Of a DNA stretch of 64,000 bases, positions 38,374 to 47,435 are shown in pieces. Source of the stretch: Halomonas faecis (GTDB lineage Bacteria > Pseudomonadota > Gammaproteobacteria > Pseudomonadales > Halomonadaceae); contig NZ_JAACZO010000043.1 in the NCBI RefSeq assembly GCF_010993975.1, positions 186,001 to 250,000 on the forward strand, given 5' to 3'. The notes beneath the pieces were generated by a model that was not told the origin of the DNA, did not search any database, and saw only the letters and a list, made by a program, of their open reading frames with translations. Position 1 is the stretch's first letter, and the number at the start of each line of letters is the position of its first letter. The translations under genes and the position numbers were made by a program.

Positions 38374-38565
38374 TCAGCTCGTCTGGAGGGCGCGCCGACG
38401 ACCGATACGTTCCCACGCCTTCTCATGGAAGAAGTAGGCCACGGTGTTCGCCGCGGGTTCGATCAGGGCGACCATGCCGCCGAGCACCCAGCTGCCGGTG
38501 AGCAGGTAAGTGACGCTGAAGGCCACGCAGAAGTGCACGAGGGCGAAGGTGGCGGTCTTCTTCAT
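38374..38565 (-). CDS. DUF2061 small membrane protein
   Basis: A 63-residue protein with two membrane helices, starting MKKTATFALVHFCVAFSVTYLLTG and continuing GGMVALIEPAANTVAYFFHEKAWERI, the full-length pattern of DUF2061. The function of the family is not known. Start at 38565 fits the family; it converges with the lipoprotein gene 10 bp away. Confidence 0.8.
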   Translation of the reverse strand: MKKTATFALVHFCVAFSVTYLLTGSWVLGGMVALIEPAANTVAYFFHEKAWERIGRRRALQTS

Positions 38566-38698
38566 GGCATAGCTCCAAGAGTGAGAATCATGTGCATAGC
38601 CTAGGGTGGCTTTGGCGATGATTGAAGCGGATTGCCTGGATGGTTTCGATAGCTTCATTCAATGGCTGTGCCAGGCTTCCCGCTCGTCGGTCAGCGGG

Positions 38699-39613
38699 TC
38701 AGACCAAGGCCTCCTGTGGCTGCCACTCTCTGGGTGCGGCCTTGCGCAAGAATTCGAGCAAAGTGGTGATGCGGCGTGGCCGCTGGCCATAGGGATAGAG
38801 CAGGGTGACCGGTAACGGCTCCGGCTGCCAAGCCGGCAGGCAGGGGGTGAGTTCGCCGGGATGGTGCTTCTCGCGGGCGGCCACCAGCCAGTCCGGCAGC
38901 ACGCCGATTCCACGGCCATGGGCGATGGGGTCCATGTGCAGTACGGGTAGGTCGACCCGCAGTCGTGAGCACGGCGGACGAAACTGGAAACAGCCCCGCG
39001 TGGCGTGATGCAGAGTCAGGCCCTCGTGGGTGGTGCCCAGCAAGTCGATCCAGGCGTGCTGGGCCAGTTCGCGGGGATGTCGGGGTTCACCGTGATGCGC
39101 GAGATAGTCGGGATTGGCATACAGCCGCCGCGTCAGCCGGCCCAGCGGCTCCTGCTTGAGCCCCGAGGCCGGTAGCTCGCCCACCCATACGTGCACGCAG
39201 TGGCTGTCCGGCGCGTTGGGCGCATGCTCTCGGGTGTGTAGGGTCAGCTCCACATCCGGATGGCGGGTCAGAAAAGCGTCGATCACCGGGGCTGCCCAGC
39301 TACGCGCCAGGGTAGAGTGGACCTCGAGGGTCAGGCGTCCGCTGATCGCCTCGGAGAGTTCGGCCAGCGCCTCGCGGCTGCGGTTGGCCAGGGCCAGCAT
39401 CTCCTGACAGTAGTCGTGAAACAGCAGTCCCGCTTCGGTGGGAATCAGCCGGTTGGCCTGGCGGCGCAGCAGGGGCTGGCCCAGCCGCGCTTCCAACTGG
39501 CTGATGCGCCGGCTCAGTGTCGATTTGGCCAGTCCCTGCTCCTGTGCGCTGCGCGTCAGGCTGCCGGTAGCCATCACCGCATCGAAGGCGGCCAGTTCGT
39601 CGAAGTCGTGCAT
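38699..39613 (-). CDS. LysR-family regulator downstream of a Fur-like box
   Basis: A 304-residue LysR regulator: N-terminal winged helix DFDELAAFDAVMATGSLTRSAQEQGLAKSTLSRRISQLEARLG, then an effector domain with LTLEVHSTLARSW and a typical GIGVLPDWLVA near the end. ATG 39613 gives usual LysR length; ATG 39655 (MANSLSPP) is an alternative. A Fur-like palindrome lies at 39665-39680, between this gene and the siderophore receptor gene upstream on the same strand, so the regulator may respond to iron at the transcription level. Confidence 0.85.
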   Translation of the reverse strand: MHDFDELAAFDAVMATGSLTRSAQEQGLAKSTLSRRISQLEARLGQPLLRRQANRLIPTEAGLLFHDYCQEMLALANRSREALAELSEAISGRLTLEVHSTLARSWAAPVIDAFLTRHPDVELTLHTREHAPNAPDSHCVHVWVGELPASGLKQEPLGRLTRRLYANPDYLAHHGEPRHPRELAQHAWIDLLGTTHEGLTLHHATRGCFQFRPPCSRLRVDLPVLHMDPIAHGRGIGVLPDWLVAAREKHHPGELTPCLPAWQPEPLPVTLLYPYGQRPRRITTLLEFLRKAAPREWQPQEALV

Positions 39614-39664
39614 AGGGCGGACGGTTGCGGCTGGTGGTGACAGCGAGTTTGCCATACCAAGCAT

Positions 39665-39680
39665 AATAATGAAAATTATT
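39665..39680. promoter_or_regulatory. Fur-like box before the LysR gene
   Basis: AATAAT-GAAA-ATTATT, an AT-rich inverted repeat matching the hexamer structure of the Fur box (GATAAT...ATTATC), lies in the 107-bp or longer gap after the siderophore receptor stop codon. It stands out in a GC-rich region. Confidence 0.55.
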
Positions 39681-39762
39681 GTCATTTGAAGGGCGGGAGC
39701 GACGAAAACCCCGGCGTGGCCGGGGCGAAGGGTCGAGGTCGAAACAGGATGCGGAGATACCG

Positions 39763-41910
39763 TCAGAACTCGTAGCGAGCGGAGAGCCAGAGACGGCGCC
39801 CCTCTTCGCTGTTGGCGTAGCGGTTACCGTAGGAGTCACGCGGCCCACTGCGTGTCTGCGCGACATAGTGGCCGTAATCGATGAAGTTCTTGTCGAACAG
39901 GTTCTGAACGGTGGCGCTGACGGTGAAGGCGTCGGTGACCCGGTAGCTGCCACCCAGATGGAACAGGGTGTATGACTTGAAGTCGCCCAGGTCGTCATAG
40001 GATGCCCCGCCGCGGATTTGCTCACGGGCACGATAGCGCTCGCTGCGGTACTCGCCAGATAGCCAGGTACTCAGTCTATCGGTGGCCTGCCAGCGCAGGG
40101 TGCCGTTGATGGCGTGCTTCGGGGTGTCGGTCAGTGGCTCGCCTTGCTGCTCGCCACTCTTCTGCTCGCTGTCCGTGTAGGTGTAGTTGAGGTTCAGGTT
40201 GACACTCTCCGACAGTTGGACGCGGGTGGCGAGTTCGATGCCCTGGGTCTCGGCCTCGTCGACGTTGATATCCTGGGCGTAGACTCCATCCGGAATCTGG
40301 GGGTTGCCGCTGACGACGATATCGGGACCGGCGGCGATCTTGTCATCGAAGCGGTTGTGGAACAGCGTGGCGCTAGCCATGAAGCCCACGCCGTTGTCGT
40401 ATTGAGCGGAAATCTCGCTGCTGGTGCTCTTTTCCGGCTGCAGGTCGGGGTTGCCGATGGTCAGGATGGTACCCTGGCCGGTTACGCCATTGACTCCGTC
40501 GTGCAGGTCGTTGAGCGACGGCGTCTTGTAGCCACGGCTAATGCCACCCTTCAGTGTCCAGTCGTCGGTGGCGCTCCACACCAGGTAGCCGCGCGGGCTG
40601 AACTGGCTGCCGAAGGCGTCGTGATGGTCGTAGCGGCCGCCCAGGGTCAGCGCCCAGTCCTCGGCTAGCCACCACTCATCTTCGGTGAAGAGTGCCCAGG
40701 TAGTCTGAGAGAACGTCTCGGTAGCCAGCCCGTCGGTCAGCTCGGAATCCATCCACTGGCCACCCAGGGTCAGCATGTGGTCACCAAGCGGCATCACATA
40801 CTTGCTGTCGAGCACGGTGTTGGTGGTCTCGAGCTCGCGGTCATCGCCGCCCACGATCTCCGGGAAGCCCGCGTACGACTGCCCCAGGGTGCCGGGGATG
40901 GTGCGCCCTTTGGTTTCGGTGGTGTTGTGCATCAGGCTCGATTCCAGGGTGCCGGAGGCGAAGCGCCCAGTGTGGCCGATGGCGACCTGGTCGCGCTCGA
41001 AGCGCAGCTCGTCGCTGTAGCCGTTGGCCTCGCCTGGTGCAGGTTCGCAACTGCGGGTGCGCCCGTCGAGGGTGCCCAACTGGCAATTATCATTATTGAA
41101 GCGCTGGCGGCTGGTCTCGCCGTCGAGCCACAGATCATGATCCTGGTGCGGGGTCAGGGTGAGCTTGGCGCCCAAACTATAGATATCCCCCTCGACAGGG
41201 CTGGGGCCACGCTGGCTGACGGGCTGTTCATCGCCGTTATCGTCGATGTAGGTGAGGTTGGACGCGTCGCGGTCGTAGAAACGGCCGCGTACCTGTAGCC
41301 CCAGAGTCTCCTCGACCAGCGGGCCGCTGACATGGACGCTGGTCTCGCGGCTGTCACCATATTCGTTGTGCTCGTTGAGGCTGGTTTCGGCCTGTACCGA
41401 GCCACTCCACTCGTCGCTCACCTTGCGGGTGATGATATTGATCACGCCACCCATAGCGTCGGAGCCGTAGAGGGTCGACATCGGCCCGCGGATTACCTCG
41501 ATGCGCTCGATGGCCGAAACCGGCGGCATGAAGTTGGTGGAGGTCTCGCCGAAGCCGTTGGGTGTGACGCTGCCGGCGGTGTTCTGGCGACGGCCGTCGA
41601 TCAGAATCAACGTGTAGTCGCTGGGCATGCCGCGGATGCTGATGTTGCGACCGCCGGTTTTGCCCACCTGGCCGCCTACGTCGACACCTTCCACACCCCG
41701 CAGGGCGTCGGCGATGTTGGTGACCCGTTTCTCTTCTAGTTCCTGACGAGTGACCACCGAGATGCTGGCCGGTGCCTCGGCCATGGCCTGCTCGAAGCCG
41801 GCGGCGGTGACCACGATGTTGTCCAACTGCGGGCTCTCCTGGGCCAGGGCGGAGGAGGAGGCGGCCAGGGCCACGGCGCTGGCCAGGGCTTTGGGGGCGA
41901 TGCGGTTCAT
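39763..41910 (-). CDS. TonB-dependent siderophore receptor (FepA/CirA-like)
   Basis: A 715-residue outer-membrane receptor. A signal peptide of about 23 residues (ASSSALA) is followed by the TonB box DNIVVTA, the plug (~40-160; ITRQ-like VVTRQELEEKRVTNIADALRGVEGVDV, RNISIRGMPSDYTLILIDGRRQN, IERIEVIRGPMSTLYGSDAMGGVINIITRK) and a 22-strand barrel ending LWLSARYEF with the terminal Phe. The plug is of the catecholate-siderophore receptor type. A Fur-like repeat lies just upstream at 41924-41938. The expected ABC transporter is absent; only an ATPase fragment remains at 42129. Confidence 0.92.
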   Translation of the reverse strand: MNRIAPKALASAVALAASSSALAQESPQLDNIVVTAAGFEQAMAEAPASISVVTRQELEEKRVTNIADALRGVEGVDVGGQVGKTGGRNISIRGMPSDYTLILIDGRRQNTAGSVTPNGFGETSTNFMPPVSAIERIEVIRGPMSTLYGSDAMGGVINIITRKVSDEWSGSVQAETSLNEHNEYGDSRETSVHVSGPLVEETLGLQVRGRFYDRDASNLTYIDDNGDEQPVSQRGPSPVEGDIYSLGAKLTLTPHQDHDLWLDGETSRQRFNNDNCQLGTLDGRTRSCEPAPGEANGYSDELRFERDQVAIGHTGRFASGTLESSLMHNTTETKGRTIPGTLGQSYAGFPEIVGGDDRELETTNTVLDSKYVMPLGDHMLTLGGQWMDSELTDGLATETFSQTTWALFTEDEWWLAEDWALTLGGRYDHHDAFGSQFSPRGYLVWSATDDWTLKGGISRGYKTPSLNDLHDGVNGVTGQGTILTIGNPDLQPEKSTSSEISAQYDNGVGFMASATLFHNRFDDKIAAGPDIVVSGNPQIPDGVYAQDINVDEAETQGIELATRVQLSESVNLNLNYTYTDSEQKSGEQQGEPLTDTPKHAINGTLRWQATDRLSTWLSGEYRSERYRAREQIRGGASYDDLGDFKSYTLFHLGGSYRVTDAFTVSATVQNLFDKNFIDYGHYVAQTRSGPRDSYGNRYANSEEGRRLWLSARYEF

Positions 41911-41923
41911 GGCATTCCTTGAA

Positions 41924-41938
41924 TGATATTGATTATCA
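41924..41938. promoter_or_regulatory. Fur-like box before the siderophore receptor
   Basis: TGATA-TTGAT-TATCA, a perfect 5-bp inverted repeat within AATGATATTGATTATCAAA (41922-41940), lies 14-28 bp upstream of the receptor start codon and fits the Fur consensus GATAATGATAATCATTATC well. Confidence 0.7.
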
Positions 41939-42128
41939 AAAGCGTGGAAATTCTAGGGGAGAAAGTTCACCAGATGATAGGTATTTTCATGAAACGCCAT
42001 GTTGCATGAACTGGAACGCTGCCGTGGCCCGTGACTAAGCCCGGCATGGTGGGGCCGATCGGCTTGGAGATCGCTCGCTTGCTGCCGTCGCCGCGCTGCT
42101 GTTCGCCTCGGCCCTGGCCGACGCCCTG

Positions 42129-42374
42129 GTGATGGTGCTGCACGACCTCACCAGCGTCAGCCGCTATGCCGATCATCTGCTGGCCCTTTACGAAGGGCGG
42201 CTGGTGGCCGCCGGGTCGCCGCGGGAGGTGGTGGCGGAGGCACTGGTACGGCGGCTCTACGGCATCGACTGCACTCGGGTACGCGACCCGGTCAGCGGTG
42301 CGCCGCTGCTTGCCGACCTGCGGCGCGCCGGGGCCGGTCGTCGGGAGACAGGCAGGCGGCATAGTCGGGCGTGA
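42129..42374 (+). pseudogene. C-terminal fragment of a FecE/FepC-type iron ABC ATPase
   Basis: About 66 codons (to ~42327) match only the end of an iron-siderophore ABC ATPase: VLHDLTSVSRYADHLLALYEGRLVAAGSP (the switch His of the H-loop and the following helix/strand), EALVRRLYGID and RDPVSGAPLLADLRR. Walker A, signature and Walker B are missing. Upstream the same frame reads an alanine-rich hydrophobic stretch (ALLFASALADA) unlike an ATPase, so the piece is joined to foreign sequence. The 3' end overlaps the opposite-strand hmuV. It is probably what is left of the transporter that served the neighbouring siderophore receptor. Confidence 0.75.
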
Positions 42375-43125
42375 CGGCCAGGGTGTCGCCCAGATCGCGG
42401 ACCGAGATCGGCATGTCGTACAGCTCGCTGAGGCGCCGGTGCGTCAGGACCCGGTGCGCTGGGCCTTCGTCGAGGATGCGGCCATCCTTGAGCAGCAGCA
42501 GGCGGTCCGCCACGCTGGCGGCCAAGGTAGGGTCATGCAGGATGGCCAATACGCTGACACCTTCCCGGCAGGCCTGGCGTGCCGCCTTGAGCACCGTCAT
42601 CTGGTGACGCAGGTCGAGGCTGGCCGTCGGCTCGTCGATCAGCAGGTAGCGGCCGCCGCCCAACGCCTGCCCCGCCCACAGCTGTGCCAAGACGCGTGCC
42701 ATGTGCGTGCGCAGCCGTTCGCCCCCCGAGAGCGAGGGTACCTGGCGTTCTGCCAGTGAGCGGAGGTCCAGGCGCTGCATGGCCCTATCGACGAGGGTAT
42801 CGGCTCGGTGGGGGGCCAGCTCGCGGGGAATGCCCAGGCGAATCAGTTCGGCGACGCGAAAGGGGGCCCCGATGCTCGGGGTTTGTTCGAGCACGGCGCG
42901 TCGTATGGCCAACTGGCCAGGCGCCAGGCTCGAAGGGACGAGGCCGTCCATCCGCAGGAACCCCGTCGGGCGCTGAGCGCCGCTGAGGCAGTGCATGAGC
43001 GTGGACTTGCCGGCGCCGTTCGGTCCCAGCACGGCCACGAATTCGCCCGGTGCCAGCTGCAGGCTAACGTCGTCGAGCAGGGGCCGGTCGTCGACGACCA
43101 GGTGTAGTCCGCTTGCCTCAAGCAT
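42292..43125 (-). CDS. hmuV: Heme ABC transporter ATP-binding protein
   Basis: A 277-residue ABC ATPase of the HmuV/iron-complex group: Walker A LGPNGAGKST, Q-loop in VLEQTPSIGAPF, signature SLSGGERLR, Walker B YLLIDEPTASLD and switch His in AILHD. The last ~20 residues (RPRRAAGRQAAAHR) are basic and extend past the usual HmuV end, overlapping an ATPase fragment on the plus strand, which suggests that the 3' end was reset by a deletion junction. It overlaps hmuU by 8 bp. Confidence 0.92.
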   Translation of the reverse strand: MLEASGLHLVVDDRPLLDDVSLQLAPGEFVAVLGPNGAGKSTLMHCLSGAQRPTGFLRMDGLVPSSLAPGQLAIRRAVLEQTPSIGAPFRVAELIRLGIPRELAPHRADTLVDRAMQRLDLRSLAERQVPSLSGGERLRTHMARVLAQLWAGQALGGGRYLLIDEPTASLDLRHQMTVLKAARQACREGVSVLAILHDPTLAASVADRLLLLKDGRILDEGPAHRVLTHRRLSELYDMPISVRDLGDTLAVTPDYAACLSPDDRPRRAAGRQAAAHR

Positions 43126-44179
43126 CTTGCCTCCGATGTCTGCGCGTCAGCAGCCACAGGAAGAAGGGGCCACCCAGCAGGCTGGTGGCGATGCCGATCG
43201 GCGGCTCCTGCGGCGGGATGGCGAGCCGCACGGCCAGGTCGGCACCCAGCACCAGGCTCACCCCGAGCAGGGCGGCGGTGGGCAGCACCCAGCGGTGGCC
43301 ATGGCCGACCAGCAGTCTGGCCAGGTGGGGTGCCACCAGCCCGATGAAGCCGATGGGCCCGGCCGCTGCCGTGACGGCACCCACGCTCACGGCGGCGGAC
43401 AGCGCCATGCGTCGTTTGCAGCGCTCGACGTCCAGGCCGGCATGGAAGGCCTGGCGTTCGCCCAGTTGAAACAGGTCCAGGCCATGGGCATGACGCCAGA
43501 ACGTCGGCACGCACGCCAGGGTCGCCGCCAGGGCCACGGTGACCACGGGCCAGCTGGCATGCCCCAGGCCGCCCATGTTCCAGAAGGTCAGGTCGCGCAG
43601 CGCCTGGTCGTCGGAGACGTAGACCAGCACGCCGATGATGGCGCCAGCGATGGTGTTGATGGCCACGCCGATCAGGATCAGTGTCGCCATCGAGGTTTCG
43701 CCGCTGCGTCGGGACAGGGTGAAAACGCAGGCGATCACCAGGCTGCCACCCAGGAAGGCCGACAGCGGCAGGAGGAAAGGCTGCAGAAAACCGGGCAGCT
43801 CGGTGGCGAAGAGGCCGCCGAGGACGATGACGCTGACGGCTCCCAGGGAAGCGCCGGCCGTGACGCCGATCAGCCCGGGGTCGGCCAGCGGGTTGCGCAA
43901 CACGCCTTGTAGAGCGGTGCCGGACAGGGCCAGGGCCACGCCGACGGCGATGCCCAGGGTCAGGCGTGGCAGGCGGATCTGCCACAGGATGCCGGCGTCC
44001 AGCGGCTCGCCACCGCCGAGCAGTACGGCCAGCAGACGGTCGCCACTGATGGTGACGGGGCCGAGCAGCAGTTCGGCCAGCGCCATCAGGATGGCGAGAA
44101 TGGCCAGGCCCGCAAGGATCGCTTGCGGGCGGTGTCGCTCTGCTACGGTGCGCCGTCGCGACAGCGTGGGCGATGTCAT
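43118..44179 (-). CDS. hmuU: Heme ABC transporter permease (FecCD family)
   Basis: A 353-residue inner-membrane permease with about ten helices of the BtuC/FecCD family: RLPRLTLGIAVGVALALSGTALQGVLRNPLADPGLIGVTAGASLG, LILIGVAINTIAGAIIG, GPIGFIGLVAPHLARLLVGHGHRWVLP (the EAA-like coupling loop to HmuV). It carries heme from HmuT into the cytoplasm. ATG overlaps the hmuT stop by four bases (44176-44179). Confidence 0.94.
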   Translation of the reverse strand: MTSPTLSRRRTVAERHRPQAILAGLAILAILMALAELLLGPVTISGDRLLAVLLGGGEPLDAGILWQIRLPRLTLGIAVGVALALSGTALQGVLRNPLADPGLIGVTAGASLGAVSVIVLGGLFATELPGFLQPFLLPLSAFLGGSLVIACVFTLSRRSGETSMATLILIGVAINTIAGAIIGVLVYVSDDQALRDLTFWNMGGLGHASWPVVTVALAATLACVPTFWRHAHGLDLFQLGERQAFHAGLDVERCKRRMALSAAVSVGAVTAAAGPIGFIGLVAPHLARLLVGHGHRWVLPTAALLGVSLVLGADLAVRLAIPPQEPPIGIATSLLGGPFFLWLLTRRHRRQDA

Positions 44180-45123
44180 GGTCGGTCGTGCGTCGAGGCG
44201 AAGCGCTGCGGATGCAATGCCTGGCCCAGTTCGCGGATGGCCTGCGGCGTGCGTGGCCCGAACCCGAGCAGCAGCATGCCGTCCATGGCGATCAGCCGTC
44301 CTTCCTTGCCGGCCGGTGTCTGGCCGAGGTCAGGGCGCTCCAGTAACCACTCCTGGCTGTTCTGCCCCGCCACCTGGGATGACATCACCAGCGCCGCTTC
44401 CGGCTGCAGGTCGATGACGGCTTCCGGAGAGATGGGGCTGTAGCCGTCGATGCCGCCCGTCATCGGCTCGCCACCGGCACGTCGGATGATATCGGCCACT
44501 GCGGTGCCCTCACCGCCGATCATCAATGGGCCCTCGCCGGCGGAGAGTACGAAGAGCACGCGCGGGCGCTGCGTGACGTCGTCGAGCCGGTGCGTCACCT
44601 CTTCGAGCTCGCGCTCGAATCGGCCGACGAGCCGTTCCGCCTCCGCCTGGCGCTCCAGAGCGCTGCCCACGAAGCGTATCTTGGCCGGCACGTCGCGCTC
44701 GGCATCGCCCGATAGCTCGGGTGCCCGTTCGAGTGCCACGCCCGCATCGCGAATGCGTTCCAGAGCGGTATCCGGCCCGGCGTAATGGCTGGCCAATACC
44801 CGGTCTGGCCTCAGCGAGAGCACGCCTTCCGCCGACAGCGAGCGGACGTAACCGATGCTGGGAAGTTCGAGAGCCGCGTCGGGATGGGTGGAGGTACTGT
44901 CGACGCCGACGACGCGTTCGCCTTCCCCCAAGGCATAGACGATCTCCGTCAGGTCGCCTCCGGCGACCACCAGCCGTTCGGCCGCGTTGGCGGGCAGGCT
45001 GGCAAGAGCGGCCAGCATGATGGCGGCCAACAGCCATGGAAGGCGGTTGGCGGCTTGGTAAGCCGAAGTTGGCGCCAGCGATCGTGTCGCCGCTCCTCGA
45101 GTGGAACGTGGAAAAGCCAGCAT
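44176..45123 (-). CDS. hmuT: Heme-binding periplasmic protein
   Basis: A 315-residue cluster A-III binding protein with an N-terminal signal region (cleavage near ASLPANA-AERLVV, about residue 47, so the N-terminal part is long). The mature part runs RLVVAGGDLTEIVYALGEGERVVGVDSTSTHP, PSIGYVRSLSAEGVLSLRPDRVLAS, YSPISPEAVIDLQPEAALV and GFGPRTPQAIRELG, matching HmuT/HemT. The conserved YVR region holds the heme-ligand Tyr. First gene of hmuTUV; it is divergent from the heme receptor across a 232-bp gap with Fur-like repeats. Confidence 0.93.
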   Translation of the reverse strand: MLAFPRSTRGAATRSLAPTSAYQAANRLPWLLAAIMLAALASLPANAAERLVVAGGDLTEIVYALGEGERVVGVDSTSTHPDAALELPSIGYVRSLSAEGVLSLRPDRVLASHYAGPDTALERIRDAGVALERAPELSGDAERDVPAKIRFVGSALERQAEAERLVGRFERELEEVTHRLDDVTQRPRVLFVLSAGEGPLMIGGEGTAVADIIRRAGGEPMTGGIDGYSPISPEAVIDLQPEAALVMSSQVAGQNSQEWLLERPDLGQTPAGKEGRLIAMDGMLLLGFGPRTPQAIRELGQALHPQRFASTHDRP

Positions 45124-45145
45124 GGCGATCTTTTCCTGTTAATAG

Positions 45146-45166
45146 TGAGAAATATAACCGTTCTCA
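45146..45166. promoter_or_regulatory. Inverted repeat before hmuT, probable Fur site
   Basis: TGAGAA (45146-45151) and TTCTCA (45161-45166), nine bases apart, lie 23-43 bp upstream of the hmuT start, within an AT-rich stretch. The TGAGAA half-site is common in Fur boxes of heme genes. Confidence 0.5.
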
Positions 45167-45268
45167 ACAATAGGCGGCGAATCTCGATTTGGCAAGTGCG
45201 GCGAATCGGCGCAGCGAAACCATCGGGGATTTTTTGATGCAGGCCATAGTTGTGATCGATTCATGTTT

Positions 45269-45287
45269 GATAAAGATTATTATTTGT
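45269..45287. promoter_or_regulatory. Fur-like box before the heme receptor
   Basis: GATAAAGATTATTATTT matches the Fur consensus at most positions of its first and second hexamers and lies about 70 bp upstream of the receptor start codon in an AT-rich segment. Confidence 0.5.
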
Positions 45288-45355
45288 ATGTAGGCTGTCA
45301 TATTGCATCGGATGCCGCATGAGCGTGAGGCATTCGTGGTTTCCAGGAGAACGAC

Positions 45356-47407
45356 ATGGCGATGTGTGAAACGAGGGAGTGGGGGTTGGCCTTGTGTCTC
45401 GTCGCGGCTGGCGCCAGCGTGGCCCATGCCGAAGCGGCGACCGGGGAGGGCGATTCCGAGCCGGCCTCCCTGGACACCCTGGTGGTACTGGGTACCGGCA
45501 GCGAGGTGTCGATCTTCGACAACCCCGCTTCGGTGTCGACCGTGGAGGCGGATGACCTGCGGCGCAACGCGTCGTCCAGCGTGGCGGACCAGCTCAGGGA
45601 CGTGCCAGGGGTCAAGGTGTTCGACGACGGCACGGCCGGCATGAAGCGCATCATGATCCGCGGCGAGACGTCTCGCCGCGTCACCGTGCAGGTCGACGGC
45701 CATGCGCTGACCGATCACTCGCCCTACGGCACGCCGCTGCTGATCGATCCGTCCACCATCGAGCGGATCGAGGTGGTTCGCGGGCCCTCCTCGGTGCTCA
45801 GCGGTTCCAACGCCATCGGTGGCGTGGTCAACATCATCACGCGCCGGGGCGGCGAACGACCGCTGGAGGGCAGTCTTTCCGCGACGGGATATTCGGCCAC
45901 CGACGGGTTTCGCACCACCGCCAATCTTCAGGGGGCGCTGGGCGCCGTCGACTGGCGCCTGACCGCGGGGCTCGGCGACGAAGACGACCGGCGAACGCCC
46001 GATGGGCGATTGCGGCCTTCGAGCCATGCGCAGGATCAGCTTTCGGCACACCTCGGTTATACCGCCGGCAATCACTATTGGGCGCTCAAGGCGGACCAGT
46101 ACCGACTCGAGGCGGACGTCTACAATCCGGTTCCCGAGGGGTTCGACGCCTTTTCCATTCGCCTTCCGCAGCGCGACCTGCGCAAGGTCGGCCTGTTCTA
46201 CGAGGGAGACTCGCCGTTGCCCTGGGTCGAGAGCCTCGAAGCCAGTCTCTATCACCAGACCATCGACCGGCTGTTCGAGAACCAGGCGGCGATGAGCAAC
46301 GGCATGGAGATCGGCGGCACCAGCGACGATCGCCAGACCACCTATGGCCTGGACGTTCAGGCCGACCTCCGCGTGGCCGACGTCGGCAACACCGTGATCG
46401 GTGTTGAGTACGAAAACGACGCGCTCGACACCGACAAGACCTCGGATGTCTTCATGCCTTTTCCGCCGCCCAACGGCCAGCGCACCGTCACGTCGACGGC
46501 CGATGAGGCGCGCATCGAGACCTTGTCGGGGTATGCCCAGCAGGCGTGGGAGCTGGGCGAGGCGACCACGCTCTATTTCGGTGGGCGGGTCTATGCGGTA
46601 GAAGCCGAACTCGAGGCCAGTGCCGACAAGGCACTGCAAGACAATACCGATGAGCGCGTGCTCGGCTCGCTGAGTCTCGTGCATCGCCCTTCAGAGGCAT
46701 GGTCGCTGCGCGCCAATCTGGCTCAGGGCTATTCCTATCCCACCCTGCAGCAGTTGTTCCTGACCACGACGGCAGGCGGCATCACCATCATCGGCAACTC
46801 CGACCTGTCGCCCGAGACGGCCGAGACCCTGGAGCTGGGAGCCCGCTATCGCGGCGACCGGGTGACCCTGGATGCCACGCTTTTCCATACCCGCGCCGAA
46901 GACTACATCGGCGAGGAAGACCTGGGCGGCGGTGGCTCGGGGCCCAGCCAGCGGGGTTACGTCAACGTTCACGAGGCCCGGACCACGGGGCTAGAACTGC
47001 TGGCCGAGTACGGCCTGCCGGCCTGGGATGCCTCGCTCTATCTCAACGGCAGCGTGCTGCGACGCGAGTTCGACTATGGCTCGTCGAGCACCACCGACAG
47101 CGGCACGCCGCGCTTTGCCGGGCGCGTCGGCATCCGCCACGACTGGGCGGTGACGCCGGTCACCCAGGCCGAGATCGATCTCTTCGTGCGTGCCGAAAGC
47201 GAGGCGAAACAGCGTGACGCCGAGGGTGAACTGACCTCCCGGGCCGCCGGATACGGCACCGTCAACGCCTATCTGGGGCTCAGCCATGGCGCGCGCTTCG
47301 ATGTCGGACTGAACCTGAACAATCTATTCGACAAGGCCTACCAGCCGTATGGCGAGATCCCGGGGGAGGGGCGCAGTGCCAGCCTGACCGGCACGCTGCA
47401 TTTCTGA
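45356..47407 (+). CDS. hmuR: TonB-dependent heme/hemoglobin receptor
   Basis: A 683-residue outer-membrane receptor. Signal peptide ends near VAHAEA; TonB box DTLVVLG follows. The plug has PASVSTVEADDLRRNASSSVADQLRDVPGVKV, MKRIMIRGETSRRVTVQVDGHALTDH and IERIEVVRGPSSVLSGSNAIGGVVNIITRRG; the barrel includes the NLAQGYSYPTLQQLF motif that corresponds to the FRAP/NPNL-containing heme-receptor region, and the chain ends SASLTGTLHF with the terminal Phe. Heme as substrate is supported by divergent hmuTUV and downstream hutW-hutX. Start at 45356 has AGGAGAACG upstream. Confidence 0.9.
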   Translation: MAMCETREWGLALCLVAAGASVAHAEAATGEGDSEPASLDTLVVLGTGSEVSIFDNPASVSTVEADDLRRNASSSVADQLRDVPGVKVFDDGTAGMKRIMIRGETSRRVTVQVDGHALTDHSPYGTPLLIDPSTIERIEVVRGPSSVLSGSNAIGGVVNIITRRGGERPLEGSLSATGYSATDGFRTTANLQGALGAVDWRLTAGLGDEDDRRTPDGRLRPSSHAQDQLSAHLGYTAGNHYWALKADQYRLEADVYNPVPEGFDAFSIRLPQRDLRKVGLFYEGDSPLPWVESLEASLYHQTIDRLFENQAAMSNGMEIGGTSDDRQTTYGLDVQADLRVADVGNTVIGVEYENDALDTDKTSDVFMPFPPPNGQRTVTSTADEARIETLSGYAQQAWELGEATTLYFGGRVYAVEAELEASADKALQDNTDERVLGSLSLVHRPSEAWSLRANLAQGYSYPTLQQLFLTTTAGGITIIGNSDLSPETAETLELGARYRGDRVTLDATLFHTRAEDYIGEEDLGGGGSGPSQRGYVNVHEARTTGLELLAEYGLPAWDASLYLNGSVLRREFDYGSSSTTDSGTPRFAGRVGIRHDWAVTPVTQAEIDLFVRAESEAKQRDAEGELTSRAAGYGTVNAYLGLSHGARFDVGLNLNNLFDKAYQPYGEIPGEGRSASLTGTLHF

Positions 47408-47435
47408 CCCAGGTGAAAAGTGAAGGGTATCGAAG

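Noticed and set aside
41967..42362. 131-codon minus-strand frame between the siderophore receptor and hmuV
   Set aside because: No motif or ribosome site; it lies opposite the ATPase fragment that explains the sequence better.
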